Below are positions 45,582 through 54,898 of a stretch of DNA of 64,000 nt, one piece after another. The stretch is from NCBI GenBank assembly GCA_039654915.1, contig CM077597.1, forward strand, positions 58,866,001 to 58,930,000. Reading direction: 5' to 3'. Within the stretch, counting starts at the first letter, position 1, and each line of letters opens with the position of its first letter. A program made the position numbers and the translations under genes. This DNA comes from Aquilaria yunnanensis (Eukaryota; Streptophyta; Magnoliopsida; Malvales; Thymelaeaceae). The notes under the pieces are model-generated. The model saw only the letters and a program-made list of their open reading frames with translations, was not told the origin of the DNA and made no database searches.

Positions 45582-46132
45582 GTTCGGTAAAATAAAATGA
45601 CTTTAGGAAAGAATGCCGAAGGACTTTGGGAAAAGAAAACAACTTCAGACGCTAGAAAACATAGAAATGGAAGAAACTGAGGGACATCGGAAAGGATAAC
45701 ACATCGAAGCTTTTGCCGAAGTCAGCATTGGTGGATTCCGTCGTAAAAGATCACAGGAAATCGCTCCGCCGCTCGCACCACTGCAAAAAAGAAAGAAAAG
45801 CTTGAGAGCAGGACAGAAGCAAAAGAAAGCAGGAGAAAGCTATGAGGGGAAGGAAAGTTTATATAGACCGAAGGGGGGTAGGTGAATCGTCGCCATAACT
45901 ACCCCTTGAAGCTAAATCATCGCCATAATTAACCCTCGAAGGTGAAAAGATGCGGTTGATGTAACCGATGCAACTATCCCTCAATCACCGTGTTCCACGT
46001 GTCATCCAACACAGGAAATGAGGGCACGCCTTCTGACAGTACAGAGGCCTAGGCGAGCTTATCTGAAGTGACTTGTCTGATCAGAAGATGTAATGACTCA
46101 CTGAGAAATGACATAGGCCCAAAGAAAGGGGA
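45582..46132 (-). promoter_or_regulatory. Upstream region and TATA box of antisense gene copy 2
   Basis: There is no gene here. On the minus strand a TATA box, CTATATAAA, lies at 45866-45858, about 280 bp upstream of the ATG at 45581. Just upstream are two copies of a TTATGGCGAYGATT motif (plus-strand 45885-45898 and 45915-45928). The same arrangement precedes the gene in D (50064-50132). A GTTGCATCGGTTAC block further upstream is also shared with D (GTTGCGTCGGTTAC near 50021). The polypurine stretch AAAGAAAGGGGA at 46121-46132 precedes the 3' LTR of C. Confidence 0.65.
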
Positions 46133-47183
46133 TATTCACCTAGCGCTGACGGAATAGCTTCGGGAACATAAAAAATTCAGCCAAAAACTGGGAAAACCGC
46201 TTGAGTACCAGAGGAGCTACCTCGGTTAAGAAAAGGCATCTCTTATTGATGAAACTCCCTCCAAAGAGGATAACCTCGGCTAAAAACTCAGTCATGATGA
46301 TTGAGCCAGCAACCACTTTCCACGAAGACTCCCACAATTTGCTCAACTAACCAAAGATGTAACTTCGGCCTTCCAAGGGGGGCATGTGGTACCCAAAGGG
46401 CCATTGCCCTCCAAACTCTCAAGCTTTGACGAAGCACCACCCTTGGACAATGGGAGCAACAACCTTGGGAAAAAAGGGTCAATAGTCCTTGATCCCCAGG
46501 CCTCGGTAATCCACCATTACCCTCGGCAATAACAGGACTGACCTCGGGAAAATGGTGCACTACCACCATTACCCTCGGGAATAATAGGACATCCTCTGAA
46601 GAAGGTCCTCTGTGCCGAGGAGACTTGCGAATAACCGTAGCAACCTCGGCAAAGAAGCCCTCTTATCCCGAAGAGGTCTCTTTCACCGAAGGGGTCTTGT
46701 GGCTACGAAAAAAATGGTTAAGGAGCCTCTGACACAGAGCCCTTGCAGACACCCCTACAAACACAGACCCCCCACGACCTTGACTTCTGGCCAGAATAGC
46801 CTATGGCTAGCTGGAGGTCCCCATCCCCGAAGATACGGACCATATCTGACCGAACACGTGTCATGATCTGAGCGAGCTATGTCAAATGGACTTCTCCCAA
46901 TCTCATCCTATAAATACTTAGGAAATGACCTTGGTAAGACAACACTGAACTCTCAGGAGAACCATATTGTTTACTCTCCGTTGACCTCTCTTTACTTGCC
47001 AAATACTGACTTGGGCGTCGGAGGCTCCTCCCCCGGAAACACACTCCGGGGACCTCCTCACCCCTGTTCTTTTGAGCATTTCAAGCACTCTCACGATGGA
47101 AGTCTCTCCTTCATTTACTCTCCACACTGGAAGTCCCTACTTTAGGCTACCATGTCATACAACAATGATGCCGATGGGCATCA
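46133..47183 (+). repeat. 3' LTR of element C (about 1051 bp)
   Basis: The start is inferred from the polypurine tract before 46133 and from the length of the complete LTR at 19230-20274; the expected TG reads TA here. It contains TATAAATACTTAGGA (46910-46924), ACTTGGGCGTCGGAGG and the CATCA end at 47179-47183. A hairpin with stem CCCCGGA/TCCGGGG is at 47030-47051. No target duplication is readable because a truncated F LTR follows. Confidence 0.75.
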
Positions 47184-47779
47184 TCCTTGTGTAGAACGAA
47201 TCTTGGTATGAAATTTTGTCGACACCTAGAAAACATCCAAAGGTTGAACTGAGATTTGGAATTTCTGAATTTAGAGGCCTGTAGCCAAACATATGACGTT
47301 ACAAATTTGGCTAAGTTACTGGTTATTTGGTTAGAATTTTGTAGCCAACTTAAAAAAATCCATAACTTGGCCCATAGGTGGGCTATTGATGTAAAAAAAA
47401 ATTTGTTGGTTTGCTCTAAGTCTCTACTTTATAATGGAGTAAAGAAAATAGTGGGGTACATGGTTAGAATGATACAGTTTATTATTGAAAGTTATGTGTG
47501 CAGTGGCTGGTCACTAGAACCTAACAAGATTCCCTAAAGTGTGGTAGCCAAGATTAAGACTTGTGCTAGTGTCTTCCTTCTTTGCTGCCATAGTGTGCAT
47601 GAAATGTGAATATGTGTGATGGTTGGACGAATATGCATGTGTTTACATAGTGCCCAATAGGGCCACTTGTGTATGTGCACTAAGGGTAGTGTTTTGATGG
47701 CCTACGGAACCTTACCAATCCTAGGAGTCTAAATGCACAATTTTGGCACCATAATTGGACTACCCCAGAGTGGGTAACA
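47184..47779 (+). repeat. 3' fragment of an F-family LTR
   Basis: It matches 26725-27321 of the F LTR from TAGAATGAATCTT... on and ends perfectly at GTGGGTAACA (47779). The first 1.9 kb of the LTR is missing, so the junction with the LTR of C at about 47184 is a deletion or recombination point. The right flank is a Tat integrase unrelated to the left flank. Confidence 0.85.
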
Positions 47780-48562
47780 AGAGGCATCAAGTACTACATC
47801 GTTGTAGTAGACTACTCCACAAAGGGGATAGAGGTAGAATCCTTGGTAACAATTTCAGTCATAGACATTCAAAAGTTCACCTGGAAAAACATCATATGTA
47901 GATTCGGTTGCCCAGTGGTGATAGTAGCAGACAATGGTTCCCAATTCAGTGACAAAGGGTTCCAAGAATTCACCACCAACCTCAAAATGAAATTGCACTT
48001 TGCTCTAGTTGCCCATCCTCAAAGCAACAAATAGGTTGAAGTATGAAAAAAGGCCTTGAATGATGGCAAAAAGAAAATAGCCTAGTGAACTACCCAATGT
48101 ACTATGGAGTTATCGAATGAGCCCTAGAAGAACTACCAGGAAAACTCTTTTTTCACTCATGTTGAGAATAGAGCCTCTGATCCCTAATGAAGTTATAAAG
48201 CCTTTTATAAGAATACAAGTATTTGATGAAGAAGGGAACAACCTCAGCTTAAGATCCAAACTTGATATGGTTGAGTAATATAGGGACACAGCCAAACTTA
48301 AAACAAAGGGTTTCTAGCAATGAATAGCCATCACCATGAATTTGAAAGTCAAACCTAAATGGATTAGGGTAGGAGATATTCTTCTCAAAATGGGTAAGCT
48401 GGAAGCTCGAAAGCCATCTCATGGTGTACTTCTCAAATTGGGAAAGACCTTATCTGGTCACAGATAAAGTTTGGCCAGGAGTCTTCTAGCTCAGAAATGC
48501 CGAAGGAGAGGAGTTGAAAAACACATGGCATTCAAATTCTTTGAAAAAATTTTACACTTAAA
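47780..48562 (+). pseudogene. Tat integrase fragment (element H)
   Basis: It starts inside the catalytic core with KYYIVVVDYSTKGIEVESLV, then FTWKNIICRFGCPVVIVADN and GSQFSDKGFQEFTTN at about 47930-47975, and HPQSNK-stop-VEV where C has HPQSNGQVEV. The C-terminal part to NTWHSDALKKFYT-like sequence (about 48520-48560) is frameshifted and holds many stops. Upstream domains are absent. It is a separate, more decayed Tat copy than C and D. Confidence 0.8.
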
Positions 48563-48724
48563 AATTTTCTAAGGACTTAGAACTTTTCAAAAGAACATTG
48601 TATTTATAGGAAATTTTTGAATTCGTTAGTGGAATTTTTCTGAAGGCATACAAGTACTTTACAAATGTATATTCTCCAAAAGATCTTGTACAAATGCCAA
48701 AAATTATTCCCAAAACACTAAGAC
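48563..48724 (+). other. Sequence downstream of the pol fragment (H)
   Basis: No gene; the start (AAAATTTTCTAAGGA) matches the region after pol in element C (40229 on). It ends where the LTR of D begins; the last five bases AAGAC may be half of the target duplication of D. Confidence 0.55.
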
Positions 48725-49604
48725 TGATGGCCATGGGCCTCATCGTTTAGAGTCATGGTGACTGTTGGAGAGACTTCTAGGAGGAAGAACGCCTGGAGGA
48801 TGGTGCGCCCAAGGGAGAGTACCTGAGATGCTCAGAAAAAGTGGGTTAGGAGGCCCCCGGAATGTGTTTCCGGGGGGGGAGCCTCCGACGCCCAAGTCAG
48901 TGGTGGCTGAGAAAAAGGCAGAGGAAATAGCACAAAGGGGCTGAAGAGTCTTGCCTGGTGATTTTCTCAGAGTCTGGGAGTCAGACCTCTTGCCAACCAA
49001 CCTCCTGCGAAGTATTTATTTCCTGGTATTTGTAGGAGTGCCTAGCCCGTTCAGATCGTGACACGTGTTCGGTCGGATGTTTCCTGAATTTCTGGGCGTA
49101 GGGGACAGATAGCTGGTAGCAGGTTGCCTTGAGCCTTGTGCTGAGATGGGCCATGATGTGATTCTGATGGCGTCAGCGTGTCAGAGCGCCTTTTGAGGCG
49201 GCTTATGACGTCTGTGAAAGGACGTGTCAGAGGCTTCCTTAAATGCTTCCTTAAATGCTCCTGCCGTACTCCCGAGGTCCCTGGGTGAGGTCATCCTTTG
49301 GTACGGACAATGCCTCTTCGGGAAACACGCACCCAGTTCGGGGGTTCCCAGCTTCAGGGAGTTCTGCCTTCGGGGAGATCATGTTTGGCCCGCAATAGCT
49401 GGTGCCTCTTTTCCGAAGGTGATCTGTTTGCAACCTCGGGGGGCTAGTAGTATCCTCAAGTTTCCTGGCGTGCCGGGCTCGGATCTCTTCGGCTATCTCC
49501 CGAGGTGTATGATCTCACCTCTTCTCGGGTAGCGCCAGTTTCTTCTGGCCATTCTTGTGGCAGGGAGTTCGGCCAGATAGAGGCGATAGTCTTTGGCTAT
49601 CACA
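48725..49604 (-). repeat. 3' LTR of element D (880 bp)
   Basis: On the minus strand it begins TGTGATAGCC (right end 49604) and ends GGCCATCA (left end 48725). It has the ACTTGGGCGTCGGAGG block (48884-48899) and a hairpin, CCCCCGGAA/TTCCGGGGG, at 48854-48877. The first 20 bases carry a GATAG...CTATC inverted repeat, as does the LTR at 19230-20274. Confidence 0.85.
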
Positions 49605-49617
49605 TGCCCCCCTTTGG
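49605..49617 (-). promoter_or_regulatory. Polypurine tract of element D
   Basis: The minus strand reads CCAAAGGGGGGCA directly before the LTR start, the expected place of the plus-strand primer. Confidence 0.75.
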
Positions 49618-50063
49618 AAAGCTGAAGTGAAGACTTCGGTTTTGCATCTCTTTCCGAGGTTGCTCTTGTGAGTTTCTTAGGAAGCTTAGCCTGTTCCGAG
49701 GATGCACCTCTTGCCCGAAGGTATGGGCTGTTCGGCCTTGGCCTATTCTTTGGTGTCTTCGAGGAGGAGCCTGTGCCGAAGATACACCTCTTGCCCGAAA
49801 GTCATGGGCTGTTTGGCCATAGTCTGTCTCTTGGTGTCCTCGAGGTGGCTTGCTCTTTGTTTCTGCAGGTCTAATGGCCAAGTGTGTCAGTCTGAGCGAC
49901 GCGTCCCAGCTTTTTAGGGATGTCAGAAGACGTGCTCCCTTTTTCATAGGGATGTCAGGAGACGTGTCCCCGTTTTGGGGCGGTGGCTGACATGTGGTGC
50001 TTTGTCATTGGAGTAGAGTTGCGTCGGTTACAGAGGGCGCGCCTTTTCAGGTGCAGAGGGCAG
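49618..50063. other. Region between 3' LTR and antisense promoter (element D)
   Basis: No gene seen. It contains short direct repeats around CCGAAGATACACCTCTTGCCCGA variants (GAGGATGCACCTCTTGCCCGAA at about 49698 and GAAGATACACCTCTTGCCCGAA at 49778), each followed by a TGGGCTGTT(C/T)GGCC block. A second pair reads GGGATGTCAGRAGACGTG at about 49917 and 49949. GTTGCGTCGGTTAC near 50021 is shared with the region upstream of copy 2. Confidence 0.5.
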
Positions 50064-50132
50064 TTACGGCGATGGTTCGCCTCCAAAGGGTACTTATGAC
50101 GACGTTTCGGTTACCCACCCCTGGCTTATAAA
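50064..50132 (+). promoter_or_regulatory. Promoter of the antisense gene in element D
   Basis: TATAAAT lies at 50127-50133, 259 bp before the ATG at 50386. Two related motifs precede it: TTACGGCGATGGTT (50064-50077) and TTATGACGACGTTT (50094-50107). The same duplicated motif and TATA spacing occur upstream of copy 2, on the other strand (45858-45928). The region is outside the LTR, so this looks like a promoter of its own. It is a sequence-based inference, with no transcript seen. Confidence 0.6.
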
Positions 50133-50385
50133 TGGCTCGTTCCATCATAAGTTCCTTTTTCTTTTTCTTCTGCTCTTCTCTCTGCTTTGCCCCTGTTCTT
50201 GCACTTTCTTGCTTTCTGTGGCGGAGCTGCCTTAATCAGAGCTTTTTCCAGCCAACTTTCACGACGGCGTCCTCAGACTTTGGCAAATCTTTTGGTGGGT
50301 TTTTGTTTTCCAGAGTGTTTTGATCTCTCTGTTCTTTGGAGTTTTTTCTGGAAACTGTTTTCTTGTCTTTTCCAAACTCGTTTTC

Positions 50386-52822
50386 ATGTCTACAATGCCT
50401 ATCCCTGAGAGCTGGCAGCCTCTTTTAGCCCATCCTTGTTGCACCACCCCTGCAAAGTTAGAGAGGTGGAAGAAAAAGTTCTTTCTTCCCTCTTACGCCA
50501 TTACTAGGCTGCCACGTTCTAGCCATTATGCTTTTTCAAACCACAGAAATGAGGTTACCGTTTTCCGAGCCCAGCTGAAGGCCGGTCTTCGGTATCCTCC
50601 CCCGAAGATGGTTTGCGAGTTCTCCCAATTTCATGGCATTGCTGTGAACCAGCTTCCCCCGAACTCGTTCTGCTATTTTAACACCTACCTCTGCATGTGT
50701 GGCGTGTTTGGGATAGAACCCCATTTTATAATCTTCATGCAGTACTACAAGCTCTCTGTGGTCCCGAAGGGTGGCTTCTATTTCATGCTACCTCGGGGAT
50801 CCGGGAGCAAAAAATTCATGTTCACCTTCGCCACTAAGGACAGCTGGCGGGGGTAGCAACAGAAGTTCTTCTTCCTGAAGATGGATGAGGCCTGGTCGTA
50901 CGTCCCGACCAAATGGGCTCAGGGAATACTGGATGTGGACGTCGTTGATCCGAGGATGCTGCTGACTCCAGAGTTGGCTTACGTGTTTGCGGATTTCGAC
51001 GCCCGCATTCGAGCTGTCTCTGACTCGACTCCCGAGGTCGCTCCGCGTGCCCTTTACCCTTTTCCTATCAACTGGAAGTTGATGACCGAAGAGGTCCTTC
51101 GGGAGCTAAAGGTGGTGAAGGAGCACAAGACTCACCTCAAGATGCCAGCTCCTGCCATCGCCGGGAAGGATTCCTGGTTGGTCAAGCTTCTTAAGGAGGA
51201 AATTTCTTTCGAAACGCTTGTCGAAAGTGAGTTGTCTTCTACTCCCTTGCTATTTTTTTCCTCGGACTAACGCTGATATTTCTCTTCTTTTTCAGAGATG
51301 GGCGACGGGACTGCCGCCTATTACAAGTCCCTTTTCTCCGGCCAAGTGGAGAAGGGGGAGCAGACAAAGAAGGCAACTTCCCGAAGGTGGAAGTCTGTCG
51401 GTGCTGGTCCTTCGGCTAAACGGGCGAAGAAGACTGTTCTTTCCTCCCCTTGGGAAAGTATTGGGGAGGAAAGCGAGGACGCTCAGGCCGCTGTCGCTTC
51501 GCTGCTCGATCCTTCGGCCGAGGTTCCTGCCGCCACCGACGTCCCTCTTACCGATGCCCCTCCCCAAAGTCCTACCCCGTCACAAGTCCTTCTGGACGTC
51601 GTGGTAGAGGCACCTTCTACCGAGGAGCGACGCAGGCAGAAGGGTAAGGGCATTTCGACCGAGGAGGCTGAGGACTCTGACGACGTCGTTGTCGAGGTCC
51701 CTCCAGGTTAGTTGCTTTCAGGACAGGTATGCTTCTTTTTGTTTCTCTAAATTTTCCTTTGTCTCTGACCCACTTCTCGTTTTCGCCGTGCAGGGGAGTT
51801 ACTTACCCCGAACTGGGCGGCCGAACACACGAAGGCACGGGCCCTTCGCGATGCCAAAGTCCCGCAAGGGAAGGTTCCCAAAGAGCCTTTCTGGACATTC
51901 ACGGAGGACATGAACTTGTACTTCGAGGACTGTCCAGAAATGGCGAAGCAAATTTCGAAGGGGGTGCTTACAGAGGCCTCCTTCAAGGCTATTGCGGCGG
52001 CCCATCCGGATGATGACACCCTTGCCGCCAAAGTCACCGAGCATGCTGCTCAGGTATGTTCTTCACACCTTTTTCCCTTCAATTTTTCCTAAGTGCCTGG
52101 CTCTTACTGACCTTGCGTTCATCTTTTGAAAGTTGCTGGGATACACCGGCTTTCTCCGAGTTCGGGTGGCCAGGCAGGTGAAGTTCCGAGCTTTGGCCTT
52201 AGAGACCTTAGAGAAGGCGAAGGCCACTCGCTTGGCATTGATCACCAAGAACCAGCAGCTGTCAGATGTTGCGAAGGAAGAAGTTGCCGCCCTTCGGGAG
52301 GAGTTCCGAAAGGAGAAAGAAGAAGTTGAGAAGGATTCCTCTCGGAAGATTGCTGACCTCGGCGAGCAGATAAATGGAATCCTGGCCGCCAATGAGGAGC
52401 TCCTAAAGGATAAGTCAGATTCTGACAAGCTCATACTGGCGCTGACGGCTGAGACAAACATCCTTGTAGCCGAGGTCAAGTCCTTGAAGAAGGATCCGAA
52501 GGGGAAGGAGCAGATAAAGGTACTGGAGGAGGAGATCACGGATCTGAAGGACAAGCTTGATGACCTTGAGCTTGACAAGAGCAAGTCTGATCAAATGGCC
52601 AAGGTCGCTTTTCAGGACGGCTTCTGCCTTGCTCGGCACCAAGTCCTCCAGAGGTTCCCAGATCTAGACCTCTCTTTTCTAGAGGCTCTAAACATTCCTG
52701 GGGGACCTCGGTGGGAGTGGTCCAAGGTCGAACATTTGAACCTTCCTTCTTCAATTCCAGCGCCGAAGGTGGTGAAAAAGGGTGGGCAAGCAAGTGGCTC
52801 TCGGGACGCTGCGAACCCTTAG
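50386..52822 (+). pseudogene. Antisense Tat gene, copy 3: four exons, one internal stop
   Basis: Exons 50386-51226, 51296-51706, 51794-52053 and 52133-52822 have introns of 69, 87 and 79 bp (donors GTGAGT, GTTAGT, GTATGT; acceptors TCAG, GCAG, AAAG). They sum to 2202 bp, 733 codons plus stop, in frame. The start ATG gives MSTMPIPESW. Exon 1 (codons 1-280) resembles the 'putative gypsy-type transposon' domain (FSQFHGIAVNQLPPNSFCYF, PKGGFYFMLPRGSGSKKFMF, VVDPRMLLTPELAYVFADFD, LMTEEVLRELKVVKE). Exon 2 is basic then acidic (KRAKKTVLSSP). Exon 3 has EPFWTFTEDMNLYFEDCPEM. Exon 4 is a long coiled coil, then DGFCLARHQVL and WEWSKVEHLNLPS. Its only visible lesion is a TAG at 50854-50856; a copy elsewhere may be intact. 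It is antisense to pol and lies between pol and the 3' LTR. Function is unknown; DNA binding or regulation of the element is a guess. Confidence 0.75.
51227..51295 (+). other. Predicted intron 1 of the antisense gene
   Basis: GTGAGT donor and a pyrimidine-rich TTCTTTTTCAG acceptor. The equivalent intron in copy 1 (22657-22724, minus strand) is 68 bp with GTAAGT and TTTTACAG; in copy 2 the donor is mutated to CTAAGT. Position and phase agree in all three, so the intron is ancestral. Confidence 0.75.
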
Positions 52823-52872
52823 GCTATTTTAGGGCCCCTTTTCCTTCCCTTCAATTTTGTGTTCCTTCTTCG
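52823..52872 (+). other. 3' flank of the antisense gene in D
   Basis: Short noncoding, T-rich tail before the copia solo LTR. No clear AATAAA is seen before the insertion. Confidence 0.4.
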
Positions 52873-54287
52873 TGTTAGTATTGTGCCCAAAAAGCCAATC
52901 ATGAGATGATTGTATTTTTGCACATTGAGTCATGATATTTTATTGAGGCATTAATCCAGCAATTTTGTTTGTTGTTTTGTTTCTGCGTAACGTAATAAAC
53001 ATAATTGTAACCCTAGAATAATGATATTCTTAAACGTCCCTAGTCTAGTATTATTGTGGAGCGGGTTGCAATAACACATAATGACTAGCATATGTGGAGA
53101 CTAATATGAGATATGTAGTCTACATATGGGTACAAGTTGGAGAACTTGTGTACTGGACCGACCCACCATGAGAAAACTTCATGGATCGTTATATGAGTGT
53201 CATAAGTGATTCTCATAGTGATCATGGTATATGTAGTCCTTCGACCTAAGATCAGCAAGGTTCCCTACATGTGAGTCACATACTTTGATACTTTCCTTTG
53301 TTGCTCGTAACTGAGTGAACTTGAAGGAGGTCATTGGGTATGTCACATATCATGCGGAGGGATTTGTATGATCAAGATGGGATTTTTCCCTCCTATGTAA
53401 CGGGAGTGATATCTTTGGGCCCCTTGATAGAGTGAGACTTAGAAAATGCATGGCCATGCTCCGATGAGATGGTATATGATATCAATGTCGTCAGTTTAAG
53501 TTGGTCTACTCGGTAATCAAGAAACCAAAGATTGGGCTATACGAGAGTGACACATTCCATGTCTTGTGCTTAGTCTTGATATCTTGGACAAAGGGACAAT
53601 GGCATATATCGGTGATGATCATAAAGGTTTAGTCGATTCACCGACAATCTTGTCACTTGGGTAGCAATGATGTGTTGCTAGACACCGCTCATTGCTTATG
53701 ATCATAAATGTGATTTATGATCATTGCCAACATGGCAAGAGCCTATTGGGTCGCACACATAGAGCTATTTGGATCATTAGAGTGCATGGGCTAATTATTT
53801 GAGTTATGGTTTCACTTTAATTTCGTATTAATAATGGGCCAAGGAGTTTAGCCATTATTAAGCCCGAAATTAAATCCTAATTGGATTAGGGCTTTGAAAC
53901 CCATTAGGCTTGGAAGTTGAGTCTCACTATAAATACAACTTTTAAGTGAGAAATTCGCAGGTCTCCTTGCCCTAGCCTCCCAAAGGACAGCCGCACTCTT
54001 CTCTTGCAATTCCTTGGAGGACGCAGGCTAGCACTGCGAGCGCAAGAGAAACAAATCTGCCGGGACGTGGTGGAAGCATGGTGATCCCGAGAGGCTCGTG
54101 TGGATACCATAGAGAGCCTGAACACGTCAACTGTTCAGGTTTTGTGATTCGACTCTACAGTTGAGTGAGAGATCTCAACCGAAAATTAGGTATGAAATTT
54201 TTGAACACCCGGTTTACCCCGTTTCACTTGGATCCTGGAGGGTTTCGGTTAAATTCCGCTGCGCTGTTTGGCTCCCGAAATGCAACA
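52873..54287 (+). mobile_element. Solo LTR of the copia family (1415 bp)
   Basis: It starts TGTTAGTATTGTGCCC and ends GAAATGCAACA. A perfect duplication CTTCG lies at 52868-52872 and 54288-54292. By eye it differs from the copia 5' LTR at 57717 by about 6 of the first 320 bases. It sits between the antisense gene and the repeat-bearing spacer of D. The open frame at 54165-54497 only spans its right end. Confidence 0.95.
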
Positions 54288-54374
54288 CTTCGGGCACTTC
54301 TTCATTGTAAAGCAGCTTACTTTTTAATGAAGACATTTTGGCTAAGTCTTTTCGCAAGTTTTTTTATTTCCATT

Positions 54375-54781
54375 GCCCCGAATGCATTTGCTCAAGAGGC
54401 TTCGGAAAACCTGCGATCAAAGAAACTTTATTACCTTCTCTTGGCCGAGCCTATTCGCTCTGGAGGCTTTTTTGGAAGGTCTGTAAAATTTGACTAAGTC
54501 TTTTTGCAGGTTTTGCATTTCCATTTTGTCCCGAACACGTTTGCTCGAGGGACTTCGGAAAACACTTAGTCAAAATTTTCCTTATTTTCCTCCTGTCCTG
54601 AGCATGTTTGCTCAAGAGACTTAGGAAATCTTTCGAGAGTTTTTTCTGTTTTCCGTTTTTCCCGAGCGTGACGGCTCAAGGGACTTCGGAAAACTGTCTC
54701 TGCGCTTAGTTCGGCAAGTACTTCTGCGATATTCTTGTTTCCCATCTTTCCCGAGCGTGATGGCTCAAGGGATTTCGGAAA
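54375..54781. repeat. Five hairpin repeats downstream of pol in element D
   Basis: Units of about 36 bp lie at 54375-54410, 54529-54563, 54594-54629, 54657-54694 and 54747-54781. The core is TCCCGAGCGTG..GGCTCAAG followed by GGACTTCGGAAAAC. The ends TTTTCC and GGAAAA are complementary, so each can form a hairpin. The spacing is irregular (30-120 bp). The array lies after the stop of pol and also 3' of the antisense gene, so either transcript could carry it. 54782-54898 shows nothing further. Confidence 0.7.
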
Positions 54782-54898
54782 GGCATATCTGTGCTGTATC
54801 GTGGCGAGCACCTTCACGGAATTCTGTCTTGTACAATTTTCTCAAGACTATTCTGTACTTAGAATATTTTTCGTACAACGCGATTCCTTCGCTCAACC

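Larger units (their letters stand above)
33390..47183 (+). mobile_element. Tat-lineage element C, 5' end missing
   Basis: It runs from mid-gag through protease, RT, RNase H, second RNase H and integrase (33390-40228), a spacer, an antisense gene (45581 down to 40620), that gene's upstream region, and a 3' LTR (46133-47183). Solo LTRs of family B split it at 36278-38687 and 41938-44414, each with a perfect target duplication. The 5' LTR and gag N-terminus are lost at the junction with F. Fewer stops than A suggest a later insertion. Confidence 0.88.

Noticed and set aside
50320..50385. Earlier ATG at 50320 as start of the antisense gene
   Set aside because: It is in frame, but the added residues are not seen in copy 2, which starts at the equivalent of the ATG at 50386.
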